Under the pieces are notes generated by a model, which saw nothing but the letters and a program-made list of their open reading frames with translations, made no database searches and was not told where the DNA came from. A stretch of 53,628 nucleotides of DNA from an uncultured Calothrix sp. (GTDB lineage: Bacteria; Cyanobacteriota; Cyanobacteriia; Cyanobacteriales; Nostocaceae). The stretch's first letter is position 1. Each line of letters starts with the position of its first letter. Positions 44,951 through 53,628 of the stretch are shown here, in pieces. The translations under genes were made by a program, and so were the position numbers. Where the stretch lies: contig CALJJQ010000078.1 of the NCBI GenBank assembly GCA_937973965.1, positions 1 to 53,628 of the forward strand, written 5' to 3'.

Positions 44951-46714
44951 GTGAGAATAGCATTTGGTTTAGTATTCATTAGCTCGATAATTACTCCTTC
45001 AATTGTTTTGGCCCAACAACAACCCCTGAAAGTGGTTTATCCTCCTGCCAATCACCAAACCAGTGCGGATAGAATCTTTTTCATTGGTAGTGCCCCGTCA
45101 ACCGGAAAAGTTTTCATAAATGGCCAACCCATTAACCGCAGTCCGTCGGGGAACTTTGCTCCCAGTTTACCATTACAATTAGGTGAAAACCGATTTGTAG
45201 TGCGCTACGAAGACCAAGAATTAACTATTCAGGTGACACGTACCGCGACTCAACCAGAAGTACCCCAAGGATTGGCTTTTGGTAAAGATTCCCTAGTTCC
45301 CAAGGTGGATATAGCTCGGATGACAGGAGAACCAATCTGTTTCAGTGCTATTGCCCCACCTAATGCCAAGGTTAGCGTTAAACTTGCCGATCAAACTATC
45401 AATCTTGTTTCTCAGCCAAAACAGTCATTGTTACCCAGCAACTTAGCAGCCCTAACGGGACGTAACCAACCCGAAGCCCAAGCTACAGCTGGTTTCTATG
45501 CTGGATGTATCAGTTTTAACTCGATGGGGGATCTTGGACAACCCCAATATCAACTAACCCTCAACGGTAAAACCCTGACCCAAGCGGCTGGGGGCAAAGT
45601 ACAAATTCTGTCACCTCATCAGTTGCAAGTCGCGGAAATTACAGTGGCAGCTGGTGTGGCTCGCACTGGTCCAAGCACAGATTATTCTCGCTTGACCCCT
45701 TTACCTCAAGGAACTCAAGCGGCAATCACAGGCAAAGAGGGAATTTGGTATCGCCTCGATTATGGTGGTTGGATCAATAGTCAAGAGACCCGTATTATAC
45801 CAGTTACCGTGCCACCCCGCACCATAATTCGTAGTGTCGGCTACCGTCAAGGTGCTAACACCACCGAATTGCGTTTCCCCCTACAAATAGCTGTTCCTGT
45901 AAGTATCCAGCAAGGAAGTAATACTCTCACCCTGACTCTCCACAATACCACCGCTCAAACTGATATTATTCGTACCGATGATGACCCGATTATCGAGCGA
46001 GTCGATTGGCAACAAATTACTCCCCAAACCGTTCAATATCAGATCAATCTCAAAACTAAACAACAATGGGGCTATCAATTCCAATACGAGGGTACAACAT
46101 TGGTGTTGAGTTTGCGCCATCCTCCCCGACTAGCGAAAAATCGTCGTCGTCCCCTGGAAGGGGTGAAAATTCTTCTTGACCCTGGTCACGGTGGTCGAGA
46201 ATTAGGTGCAGTTGGACCAACTGAAGTCCCAGAAAAGGAAGTTAACTTGATTGTTTCTCAACTGCTGCGGGATGAATTAACTAAACGCGGTGCAAATGTG
46301 GTCATGACCCGTACAGACGACCGGGAAGTTTCCCTACCGGAACGACAAGCAATCATCAATCGGGAACTACCGACTATTGCTCTTTCAGTCCATTACAATT
46401 CCCTTCCCGATAATGGTGATGCGGAAAACACCCAAGGTGTAGGTATGTTTTGGTATCATAGTCAAGCCCACCATCTTTCCGTATTTTTGCACAACTATTT
46501 AGTAAAGAAATTAAACCGTCCTTCCTACGGAGTATTTTGGAATAATCTGGCCTTAACCCGTCCCCACAGCGCTCCGTCAGTGTTACTGGAATTAGGTTTC
46601 ATGAGTAATCCCCGTGAATTTGAATGGATTACCGACCCAAAATCTCAAGCTAAATTAGCACGGACTCTAGCGGAGGGAATTACGGAATGGTTGAAGATGC
46701 ATTCAGCTAAATGA
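44951..46714 (+). CDS. N-acetylmuramoyl-L-alanine amidase (AmiC type, with SH3-like domain)
   Basis: This 587-residue exported enzyme cleaves the amide between MurNAc and L-Ala in peptidoglycan. A signal peptide (about 1-21, ending VLAQ) is followed by beta-rich repeats and an SH3-like segment (about 225-285, with GVARTGPSTDY). Next comes an AMIN-like region (about 290-395), then Amidase_3 from about 404. Zinc ligands are His412 (DPGHGG), a Glu in PEKEVN and a His in SVHYN; the catalytic Glu is in LLELGFMSN. In filamentous cyanobacteria AmiC-type amidases drill septal nanopores for cell-cell exchange, a plausible but unproven role here. The start is GTG at 44951. Confidence 0.9.
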   Translation: MRIAFGLVFISSIITPSIVLAQQQPLKVVYPPANHQTSADRIFFIGSAPSTGKVFINGQPINRSPSGNFAPSLPLQLGENRFVVRYEDQELTIQVTRTATQPEVPQGLAFGKDSLVPKVDIARMTGEPICFSAIAPPNAKVSVKLADQTINLVSQPKQSLLPSNLAALTGRNQPEAQATAGFYAGCISFNSMGDLGQPQYQLTLNGKTLTQAAGGKVQILSPHQLQVAEITVAAGVARTGPSTDYSRLTPLPQGTQAAITGKEGIWYRLDYGGWINSQETRIIPVTVPPRTIIRSVGYRQGANTTELRFPLQIAVPVSIQQGSNTLTLTLHNTTAQTDIIRTDDDPIIERVDWQQITPQTVQYQINLKTKQQWGYQFQYEGTTLVLSLRHPPRLAKNRRRPLEGVKILLDPGHGGRELGAVGPTEVPEKEVNLIVSQLLRDELTKRGANVVMTRTDDREVSLPERQAIINRELPTIALSVHYNSLPDNGDAENTQGVGMFWYHSQAHHLSVFLHNYLVKKLNRPSYGVFWNNLALTRPHSAPSVLLELGFMSNPREFEWITDPKSQAKLARTLAEGITEWLKMHSAK

Positions 46715-46854
46715 TTAGCGATCGCATATAGCGGTTGACAGTTCACTGTTGACTGTTAACCGCAGATAAAGTAACCTTAACGAAGTTCCTCCATCCTCCA
46801 TGTACATATTACATAGCACTCCACAGGAAATTAGGTAGGTAGAAACAGCCTTAC

Positions 46855-47042
46855 CGCAGCCTATTACATTACGTAGCTGACTTCCCGCTACGCGGGTATT
46901 ACAAATTACGTGGACGCGTAGCGGCTTGCCGAAGGCTGTTACGTACGCAAAGCGTTGCCGCAGGCTATTACGTAGCTTGCTTCCCGCGTAGCGGGTATTA
47001 CGTAGACGCGAAGCAACTTGCCGTAGGCTATTACGAATTACT
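46855..47042. repeat. Composite palindromic repeat array (A-B-B-A-B)
   Basis: Five units built from A (gcttcccgcgtagcgggtat) and B (acgcgaagcgttgccgcagg and variants), joined by ttacgta or attac, with several tacgta spacers. It ends within a few bases of the CAP gene stop codon (47043-47045). A 116-codon minus-strand frame here is only a translation of the repeats. 46715-46854 holds no gene; it has gttgactgtt units. Confidence 0.8.
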
Positions 47043-47726
47043 TCAACTCCCTTCCTGATAACCACCTGCGTACTTAATTACACTCATTGTACGGTAGCGT
47101 GAATGGTTTCCGTTAGCAACCCCGGTTACTCTAAAAGCCGGATTAAAGATATTTACCCGGTGGCCACGATTGGGTACACCATCATCAATAATTAATTGCA
47201 TGATAATATCTTGAGCCTGATTTGGTCCGTAGGCGATATTTTCCGCCGCAGTTTGTTGCCATTTTCCATAGCGATTCATCCGGGTAAATGGGGTACTACC
47301 ATCGCTACCCCTGTGACCAATCGTACCCTTTGGTCCCTGGTCTCGAACATGGTCACGAGCAGCACGGGACATCCCCGTAGAGAGACGTAACTGTCCTGCC
47401 GATCGAACTGACCTTAAAAATGCGATCGCTTCATCAACCGCTTTGACTCCTTCCTGGGTTTGAAGAAAGGTATTGTGATTAATTTGCACCCGATTTCCCC
47501 GAAATTTCCGCCGATAATTTTCTAAAATGGGAATGTAGGATTGGGGGTTTGCACGAACTTTGTTCATTTCCGCAACCACTTGTCGATCCAGTTGGGAGAT
47601 ATCCCCCGTTTGTGCGATTACCTGGGAGTTATTTTTGCTTCCCAAGAATACTTGAAGTGTCTCACCGAAAAGAGCAAATGCACTACTAACCAAGATTAAC
47701 GGCAGGAATAAACTGATTTTGCGCAT
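47043..47726 (-). CDS. CAP (SCP/PR1)-domain exported protein
   Basis: This 227-residue protein has a signal peptide ([20 protein letters not shown], cleavage near 20-40) and a CAP domain (about 48-222). The family cleft residues are visible: His in GTIGHRGSD, Glu in AENIAYGP and His in NRGHRVNIF. Bacterial CAP proteins are secreted and have been linked to lipid binding or surface functions; none is well defined in cyanobacteria. The ATG is at 47726. The stop codon is abutted by the composite repeat at 46855-47042. Confidence 0.88.
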   Translation of the reverse strand: MRKISLFLPLILVSSAFALFGETLQVFLGSKNNSQVIAQTGDISQLDRQVVAEMNKVRANPQSYIPILENYRRKFRGNRVQINHNTFLQTQEGVKAVDEAIAFLRSVRSAGQLRLSTGMSRAARDHVRDQGPKGTIGHRGSDGSTPFTRMNRYGKWQQTAAENIAYGPNQAQDIIMQLIIDDGVPNRGHRVNIFNPAFRVTGVANGNHSRYRTMSVIKYAGGYQEGS

Positions 47727-47898
47727 TTTTTATACCTTAGAGAATACTGACTATGTTTCCAGTCTAAGGATATAGATGCAAAAAATGCTACAAAAGTTCA
47801 TGGAGGCAGTCAGGTTTCTTTGAGATTACCTAGTAGTCTGTGTCATTAGTTCTGAGGGGTTTGTAGTAGTGTCTCTAGCCTCGAAAAAGCTTTATGAT

Positions 47899-47932
47899 AA
47901 AGGCACTAAAGCGCTACTACGTGCCTTTTTTA
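47899..47932 (+). terminator. Terminator-like hairpin without an upstream gene
   Basis: The stem aaaggcac/gtgccttt is followed by tttttaacc. Upstream on the plus strand (47727-47898) there is no open reading frame, so it may end a small RNA, or it may simply be a stray hairpin. The upstream gtagtagtg can pair with the loop-side cgctactac. Confidence 0.5.
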
Positions 47933-48002
47933 ACCCATTAAAATTAATGGTACAGACCACTCTCCATGTCATTAATTTTCATGGGTAAGGAAAGGTTAGT
48001 AG

Positions 48003-48059
48003 TTACGAATTACGTAGCTTGCTTCCCGTGTAGCGGGTATTACGCATTACGAATTATCA
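48003..48059. repeat. Composite palindromic repeat, single A unit
   Basis: ttacgaattacgtag, then gcttcccgtgtagcgggtat, then attacgcattacgaattat. It ends directly at the stop codon of the outer-membrane protein gene (48060-48062). It is the same A unit as at 31073-31147 and 46855-47042. Confidence 0.75.
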
Positions 48060-49445
48060 TCAGAAGTGATAAGAAAAACCAACAGAAAGAACCGGATATA
48101 CTCCCATACCCTTTAAATCTTCTTCAATAGCTTTTTCTTCAGCTTTGGTATCAGCTAAAATTTGGTCGCGTAATCCTTCATTTCCAATTTGGGGGGTTAA
48201 TTCCACATTGGGAGCACCGGGGAACATCACACCTAAATTCATGGATAATCCCCATTTATCACCATATTTAACAGGTTTTTGCCAACCAATTCCCAGGTAG
48301 GGAGCTATTTTATTGGGAAAGGATACTTTTCCTTTGACTGCGGTAATATCATCATGGGTATAGTGATTGCCATTATATGTAAAATACCCATCGTCACCGA
48401 GTTTGAGATTAGCGTCACTATTGACATGATTATTATGGAAAACAAAACCACTGGTGATATAGAATCCAGAATTTTTCCAGGGACGATAATCCATCAAAGT
48501 GGAAACATTAAATAGGTTTAAATTGGAATCGTAGGAAAGATAATTGTGAGGTTTTTCATGACCATCATGGTCTGGATGGTCGTCATGTTTATCATCACCT
48601 TTATCGTTTTTATATTCTCCTAAACCCAGACTTCCCATATGTACACCGACGCGAGCGTCAAATTGATGATTCAGTCGTTTCTTTGCAGAAAATCCGGCTC
48701 CTAGAGTACCTATTTCCGGTGTAATTGACCATTTTTTTACATCTTGATATTCTGTTTCTTGTAATACAAACTTTTCTGTATCTTCCAAAGATGCGGAAAT
48801 TCCTGGAAAACTCTTATCTCCTAAAATTGGAATTACTCGTAATTTTTGTGCTTTTTTGATGTGGTGTTGGTCAACTGGTTTGACTTGGAATTGTTGTTGT
48901 TTGTACTCATATTCATTCCTGGGGTAGTTTTCCTGATATTTCTCTTGATAATGGGTAGGTTGGGTTTCGACTGATTGTTGATATTTTGTTTCTGGGGTTG
49001 TATTTTGTGGATGATGTTCTGATTGTTGATATTTTGATTCTGGTGGTGTTAGAGGTGAATTATAATCGGATTTTTGATATTGACGTTCAGGTGGTATGGT
49101 TGGTAAATTTTCTGGAGCAGGAACAGGAATATTTTGAGCAGTTTGTAAATGTAAATCAGCCGCACGATAGGAAATTTGCACTGGTTGATGATTACGTTTT
49201 TGGGCAATATCATAGACAGAACTAAAGGTGCGATCGCTAGATGGTGATGATGTCGATTGAGGTGTTCTTGCTGTAAATCCGATGGGATATTTAGCTGTTT
49301 GCCGATACCTGAGTTTGGCGTTCCAATTTTGATTTGATGTCGGTGGTTCGATAGTCTTTGCTGTTGCTTTTTTCGTGACAGAATCAGCAAGTAAACCTGT
49401 TGCAGTTAACCCTAGAATTGATAGGCAAACTCGAACTTTGTTCAT
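48060..49445 (-). CDS. Predicted outer-membrane beta-barrel protein with a His/Asp-rich loop
   Basis: This 461-residue protein has a signal peptide (MNKVRVCLSILGLTATGLLA). A disordered Gln/Pro-rich stretch (about 100-185) includes three imperfect PPExxYQxS repeats. The C-terminal half shows alternating hydrophobic strands and ends SVGFSYHF; the final aromatic after alternating residues is the classic outer-membrane barrel signature. Between strands (about 285-310) lies a loop with KGDDKHDDHPDHDGHEKPH, dense in His and Asp, likely metal-binding. I do not recognise the family. A surface metal-binding or uptake function is an inference. Confidence 0.65.
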   Translation of the reverse strand: MNKVRVCLSILGLTATGLLADSVTKKATAKTIEPPTSNQNWNAKLRYRQTAKYPIGFTARTPQSTSSPSSDRTFSSVYDIAQKRNHQPVQISYRAADLHLQTAQNIPVPAPENLPTIPPERQYQKSDYNSPLTPPESKYQQSEHHPQNTTPETKYQQSVETQPTHYQEKYQENYPRNEYEYKQQQFQVKPVDQHHIKKAQKLRVIPILGDKSFPGISASLEDTEKFVLQETEYQDVKKWSITPEIGTLGAGFSAKKRLNHQFDARVGVHMGSLGLGEYKNDKGDDKHDDHPDHDGHEKPHNYLSYDSNLNLFNVSTLMDYRPWKNSGFYITSGFVFHNNHVNSDANLKLGDDGYFTYNGNHYTHDDITAVKGKVSFPNKIAPYLGIGWQKPVKYGDKWGLSMNLGVMFPGAPNVELTPQIGNEGLRDQILADTKAEEKAIEEDLKGMGVYPVLSVGFSYHF

Positions 49446-50535
49446 GGTATAAAAATCCGTGAAGTGAAATCAAAAATAAAATTTGCAAGAATTATCCTAA
49501 TTTACCCTGGTATGATTTAGAACCTACCACTTATTCGTTATGACCCCTATTTCTCACAAACCCCTCATACCGTTTTACTTTGGAGTTGATACCTGACGAG
49601 GAGCAGGGGAAGAAAATGTATCAAAATTTGAGCGAAATGTTATTACTTGTGAGAAATCGAGGATTGACATCTCAAGTGTAGAGAACTTGGATAGTAGGAA
49701 GTAGTAAGTAGTAGGGAGATTAATCTGTTCATTAATACTTACTAATTGGGGTGAATACAGGATAATCCCTACTACTTATTCGCTAAAAAAGTACATTCTC
49801 TGTGAATTTTTACCAATCAGAAAATGTACCATTAAATTATGCTCTGTTTATCATCCCAATCGTCAGTCATCCACTCTGAAAAATCAGGATAACTCCCAGT
49901 TATATCCTTGATAATTAATAACAAGAAAAAACTAACTATTAATTATCAATAATTAAGGCTGCATAGTTCGTATCATTGATTACATACTCCTAGGTTTTTT
50001 CGATTATTTAAGCATATAATCAAGTTAATTTGGTGATACACATTGGTCAATAAATCATGGCTAATACAAATTAATAACCGAATCAAATCGAAGTGCTTGA
50101 TGCTTTTTAATATATCCTATAACTTTCTAGCCTATAGCCAGGATAATTTAATTTTGAGAAAACTTTATTAATCTGATAATATTCAATAATTTTTGCTAGA
50201 TTATCGGGAAAATGTTGCAGATGAACTGCACTCTTTTAATTATACAATCACGGAAAAGTGTAACAGTTTGTTAAGTATAGCAACGTTTATTTATTTTGAA
50301 ACGCTTTCACTACATTTATGTGTAACTTCAGAATAAAGTGGTATAAAAACTAATAAAAAAATAAATACATCAAATTTACTGCTTCAAAAAATTTTTTTAC
50401 CAATATCTATTGGACAAGATTTATCAGATACAATCTACCTGTAATTATGCTCGATTACTGTATAATAGCGGATACCTATAAATCGGTTTTACCCTCTCCG
50501 ATTTAGCCAAATTATTCCCACATAACCTATCCTCA
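49446..50535. other. Long AT-rich intergenic region
   Basis: About 1.09 kb with no gene in either strand. It contains one 74-bp dispersed repeat (49568-49641) and ACTCCCT heptamers near 49700. From about 49900 onward it is extremely AT-rich. Nothing like an rRNA or tRNA is present. No small subunit gene for the following AtzE-like protein is found here. Confidence 0.4.
49568..49641. repeat. Dispersed repeat, copy 3 of 3 (short form)
   Basis: It begins taccgttttac, has ggagttgatacctgacg and ggggaagaaaatgta, and ends gcgaaatgtta. It lacks the agctttc stretch present at 1910-1994 and 3860-3945. Confidence 0.7.
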
Positions 50536-51933
50536 ATGCTAAATCTAGAGTCCGCAGATGCCATATCTATTGCCACATTAGTACGTCAAAGCAAAGTCAG
50601 TGCTGTTGAAGTTATTCAAGCAACCCTTAAACAAATTGCAGCATACGATAGTCAAATTAATTGTTTTACCCATATTACTGTGGACTCAGCTTTAGCTGAT
50701 GCAAGACGAATTGATACAGAAGTAGCTTTAGGTAATCAACCAGGGTTACTTGCTGGTGTTCCCTTTGCGGTGAAAAATCTCTTTGATATTACCGGTGTCA
50801 CCACTTTAGCAGGTGCGAAAATCAACGCGGACAATCCTCCCGCAAGTCAAGATGCAACGGCTATTTCCAAACTGAAACAAGCAGGTGCAATCTTGGTCGG
50901 TGCTTTAAATATGGATGAGTATGCCTACGGATTTGTCACTGAAAATTCCCACTATGGTACAACCCGGAACCCCCACGACCGACGACGGATTGCTGGTGGT
51001 TCTTCCGGGGGTTCTGCTGCTGCGATCGCTGGGGGTTTGGTTCCCCTCACCCTCGGTTCGGATACAAATGGTTCTATCCGAGTTCCCGCAGCTTTGTGTG
51101 GTGTATTCGGTTTGAAACCGACCTACGGGAGATTATCTAGAGCCGGTGTAGCTTTATTTTCTAGTAGTCTTGACCATATTGGTCCCCTTACCCGTTCCGT
51201 GAGGGATATGGCGATCGCATTCGATATTTTACAAGGTTTTGATGCCAAAGACCCGGTTTGTACCCCCAAAGAACCCTGTCAAACGAGGGATTTAGTGGAA
51301 CATCCTGACCTAACAGGAATCAGAATGGCGATCGCGGATGATTATTTTCAAAAAAAAGCCGAACCACAAGCTTTAATCGCAGTGGAAACAGTGGCTCAAG
51401 CCCTCAATATCCAAACATATATTACCATTCCCGAAGCCGAACGAGCGCGAGCAGCCGCATTTATAATTACTGCGAGTGAAGGTGCGAATTTGCATCTGAA
51501 TAAATTACGCGATCGCCCTCAAGATTTTGACCCCGCAACCCGCGATCGCTTTTTGGCTGGAGCCTTGATTCCCAGTAATTGGTATATTCAAGCACAGCAA
51601 TTCCGGCGATGGTATCGGGAACAAGTGCGGGAGGTATTTAGGAAGGTAGATATAATTATTGCACCCACTACACCTGTGACTGCACCTTTAATTGGTCAAC
51701 AAACAATGGTACTAGATGGGGAAGAAATTTTCGTCCGTCCCTACTTAGGACAATTTACCCAACCTTTATCATTTATTGGTTTACCCGTATTGTCAGTACC
51801 AATTCAGCGTCCAGGAGAATTACCTTTAGGAGTACAGCTAATCGCTGCACCCTATGAGGAAGGCAAAATTCTCCAGGTTGCAGCAGTTTTAGAAAAAATG
51901 GGAATTATTTCTGCTCCTGTGGTGAGGAATTAG
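50536..51933 (+). CDS. AtzE-family amidohydrolase
   Basis: This 465-residue amidase-signature enzyme has triad Lys80 (FAVKN), cis-Ser156 (AGGSSGGS) and nucleophile Ser180 (SDTNGSIR). The blocks GVPFAVKNLFDI, GALNMDEYAYGFVTENSHYG and GLKPTYGRLSRAG match recalled AtzE proteins closely. AtzE removes ammonia from 1-carboxybiuret in cyanuric-acid breakdown and acts as a complex with the small AtzG. No AtzG-like gene and no atzD or atzF is adjacent, so the local substrate is uncertain; many cyanobacterial homologues may act on other ureides or amides. The ATG is at 50536. It is 93 bp upstream of the adaptor gene, same strand. Confidence 0.87.
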   Translation: MLNLESADAISIATLVRQSKVSAVEVIQATLKQIAAYDSQINCFTHITVDSALADARRIDTEVALGNQPGLLAGVPFAVKNLFDITGVTTLAGAKINADNPPASQDATAISKLKQAGAILVGALNMDEYAYGFVTENSHYGTTRNPHDRRRIAGGSSGGSAAAIAGGLVPLTLGSDTNGSIRVPAALCGVFGLKPTYGRLSRAGVALFSSSLDHIGPLTRSVRDMAIAFDILQGFDAKDPVCTPKEPCQTRDLVEHPDLTGIRMAIADDYFQKKAEPQALIAVETVAQALNIQTYITIPEAERARAAAFIITASEGANLHLNKLRDRPQDFDPATRDRFLAGALIPSNWYIQAQQFRRWYREQVREVFRKVDIIIAPTTPVTAPLIGQQTMVLDGEEIFVRPYLGQFTQPLSFIGLPVLSVPIQRPGELPLGVQLIAAPYEEGKILQVAAVLEKMGIISAPVVRN

Positions 51934-52026
51934 GTTTAAAATTATTTTGAGAAAGAATATTTCGTTTCAGTTTGAGTTCCCGACAAATTTCTTTTCCTGA
52001 CCTCCCTTCAAAATCCCATTCATAAT

Positions 52027-53346
52027 ATGCCACCTTTAAATCCTCAAACCCATCAGCAGACACAAGGTAACATCCCCCCATTTCCACCCACACCAACTTC
52101 TTCCAATTTATCCCCAGCAAATACTTTACCAAGGTGGTTATGGCGGTGGATCGGGATACTGATGATTGGGGGTGGGGGAATAGGTGGATTATTCTTAATT
52201 TTGACAGTCAATTCTGGAACTCCCAACATCAGAGAAATCGGAGAAATACCCGTTAACTTAGTCACAGTCACAACAGCAAAAATAGAAGAAAGTACGGAAT
52301 TTATCGGGAACTTAGAAGTAGGGCGATCGCAAATTATCAAACCACCTACACCAGGAATTGTCACTCAAGTTTTTGTTCAACCTGGAGAGCAAATTCGTAA
52401 AGGGACACCCATGTTTCAAATAAATCCCCAAGGTTTAGTTAACTTTGCCTCTTCCCCTCAGAAAAATAACCCCTCCGTGGTAAATTCCAATTCTAATTTT
52501 GGCAATCAACTAGCAACCATCAGTGTTTTAGAAGCAGAACAAGCATCCCGTCGTGCAGATGTGAACTTTTATCAACGCGAATTCGACAAGTATACAAAGT
52601 TAGTCGCTCAAGGAGAGGTTTCCGGAGACATCCGCGACAATTTTCTCCGCAAACTCAAAACTGCTCAAACCAAATTAGCTCAAGTCGAGTCCAAAATACA
52701 AAATCAAAAGCACAACCGCAAACAAAACCCAAATCCGGAGAATTCCCCTCCACCAGCTTACCAGATTAAAGCACCCTTCACCGGAAATCTGACCTCCCTG
52801 CAAATTAAAGTCGGTGATATTATCAACCGTGATGACCAATTAGCGACCCTGACACAAACCAGTCCCCTAGAACTGCAAATTTATGTACCAGCAAATCGAC
52901 AGGAGCAACTTCGACCAGGGATGACCATCCAAATCCTCAACGACCAAGGAAAACCAGTGGGAACCAGTCGGGTAGTTACCATTGCTAACCATCAGAAAAA
53001 TTCCCAGGAATCGATTTTAGTCACAGCAATCTATCAAAACTCCTCCGCAGAACTAGAAGCACCCAACTTTATCCGTACCCGGATAGTCTGGAAATCCTAC
53101 CCAGGAGTACTTATTCCCCGCAACGCTGTGAACGCGATCGCCAAAGAACCATTTGTCTACGTCAGCGAGTCCCAACCACCAAACCGATTGGTCGCTCGAC
53201 AAAGAAAAGTTAAACTCGGTTCCCTCCAAGGTGATAACTATCAAATTCAGGATGGACTACAACCGGGAGAAAAAGTAATTGTTTCCAATCTTGCTAGACT
53301 ACGGGATGGTGAACCAATTTCGATTGTCAAAGGGAATGGGGAGTAG
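52027..53346 (+). CDS. RND/HlyD-type efflux periplasmic adaptor subunit
   Basis: This 439-residue membrane-fusion protein has a Pro-rich cytoplasmic N-terminus, one membrane helix (about 41-61) and the first half of the lipoyl domain with GIVTQVFVQPGEQIRKGTPMF. A helical hairpin follows (about 160-225, LEAEQASRRADVNFY to LAQVESKIQNQ), then the second lipoyl half (IKAPFTGNLTSL), a barrel domain and a C-terminal membrane-proximal domain. It would link an inner-membrane pump to an outer-membrane channel. No pump gene lies within the remaining window, where an ISAs1-like remnant follows on the opposite strand. The ATG is at 52027. Confidence 0.88.
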   Translation: MPPLNPQTHQQTQGNIPPFPPTPTSSNLSPANTLPRWLWRWIGILMIGGGGIGGLFLILTVNSGTPNIREIGEIPVNLVTVTTAKIEESTEFIGNLEVGRSQIIKPPTPGIVTQVFVQPGEQIRKGTPMFQINPQGLVNFASSPQKNNPSVVNSNSNFGNQLATISVLEAEQASRRADVNFYQREFDKYTKLVAQGEVSGDIRDNFLRKLKTAQTKLAQVESKIQNQKHNRKQNPNPENSPPPAYQIKAPFTGNLTSLQIKVGDIINRDDQLATLTQTSPLELQIYVPANRQEQLRPGMTIQILNDQGKPVGTSRVVTIANHQKNSQESILVTAIYQNSSAELEAPNFIRTRIVWKSYPGVLIPRNAVNAIAKEPFVYVSESQPPNRLVARQRKVKLGSLQGDNYQIQDGLQPGEKVIVSNLARLRDGEPISIVKGNGE

Positions 53347-53409
53347 GGAGTAGGTAATACGGTTTCGATCAGAAAATTCATAAACCCCAAATAATCGTTT
53401 CACAATACT

Positions 53410-53628
53410 TCATTCGCTCGATTGTTTATTCAACATCGGCTGCATTCGCAGTACAGTCCCACCTTGATGACTATCCGCTCAAACCACACTGATACAATTT
53501 TGGTGGGAATGATTGTAATCTGTGACTGTACAACGAATTCCTTTTCCATCCATTGCAATTACTTCTCCCTTTGTTGTTTCTAGGGAAGATGATGCCCAAC
53601 TATTGAATAAATCTGTTAATGGTTGAAA
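53410..53628 (-). pseudogene. ISAs1-like transposase fragment, cut by the window end
   Basis: Minus-strand reading gives FNSWASSSLETTKGEVIAMDGK, then GIRCTVTDYNHSHQN with an in-frame TGA (53479-53481). In the same frame it continues ADSHQGGTVLRMQPMLNKQSSE to another stop. This matches the DGK catalytic-Asp block and following region of ISAs1 (H-repeat-like) transposases as I recall it. The internal stop and early end show that it is inactive. The N-terminal part lies beyond position 53628. Confidence 0.6.

Noticed and set aside
46715-47065. 116-codon minus-strand frame rich in Arg, Asn and Val
   Set aside because: It is a translation of the composite repeat array; the repeating RNTR/LRNS pattern mirrors the DNA repeat and it overlaps the CAP gene end.
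49646-50535. Hidden small gene or RNA gene in the longest gap
   Set aside because: Both strands are full of stops, base composition is strongly AT, and no cloverleaf or conserved RNA motif is visible.

Overview
The window reads as chromosomal DNA from a phycoerythrin-type, probably filamentous (Nostocales-like) cyanobacterium. The signs are Psb28, two phycobilisome rod linkers of the phycoerythrin-associated type, a PEP-CTERM exported protein, a DUF3134 protein, a fibrillin (PAP) protein, a full-length sucrose synthase, a cyanobacterial Rpn/DUF4351 nuclease, very frequent GCGATCGC (HIP1) sites, and intergenic regions full of heptanucleotide repeats, small palindromes and MITE-like elements. 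No rRNA, tRNA, CRISPR array or prophage was seen. The genus assignment is inference only.

Layout. 1-2.4 kb: an IS630-type remnant, then a PEP-CTERM protein. 2.4-7.1 kb: a divergent succinyl-CoA-synthetase-like beta/alpha pair split by 860 bp of repeats, then an amidase. 7.3-13.8 kb: dnaX, a small membrane protein, an EfeO/imelysin lipoprotein, an alpha/beta hydrolase and a class I aminotransferase. 13.9-18.6 kb: transposase debris, an Rpn-type nuclease, a DHFR-like reductase and an ABC exporter with a palindromic operator candidate. 18.6-26.1 kb: housekeeping genes (gnd, a GH57 enzyme, psb28, moaB, mraY, a DUF3134 protein and a fibrillin). 26.7-28.4 kb: the cpeC/cpeD-like linkers. 28.6-29.7 kb: a graveyard of fragments (retropepsin-like, STAND ATPase C-terminus, TRADD-N-associated membrane domain). 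29.8-33.1 kb: recR, a DUF1537 sugar-acid kinase and glcE in one likely operon. 33.5-36.1 kb: a TnpB remnant, a Fur/Zur-like box, a His-rich COG0523 GTPase and folE. 36.3-42.7 kb: a GHL10 protein, sucrose synthase, a Uma2 nuclease, a ROK kinase and a small hypothetical. 43.2-49.4 kb: pyrG, an AmiC-type amidase, a CAP protein and a His/Asp-loop outer-membrane barrel. 50.5-53.6 kb: an AtzE-family amidohydrolase, an RND/HlyD-type adaptor and an ISAs1-like transposase fragment cut by the window end.

How it fits together. Most genes are single-copy housekeeping or photosynthesis genes with wide spacing, and few operons are evident. The most unusual protein signal is the Suc-like pair: the phosphohistidine, its partner glutamate, the CoA-site cysteine, a Mg ligand and the glycine loops are all replaced while the folds stay intact. 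The second theme is a set of intergenic repeat families. One composite palindromic repeat sits directly after the stop codon of three unrelated minus-strand genes, and an 85-bp element with terminal inverted repeats occurs three times. The third is a decayed conflict-type locus around 28.6-29.7 kb. Assignments rest on reading and recalled family knowledge; no database search was run.
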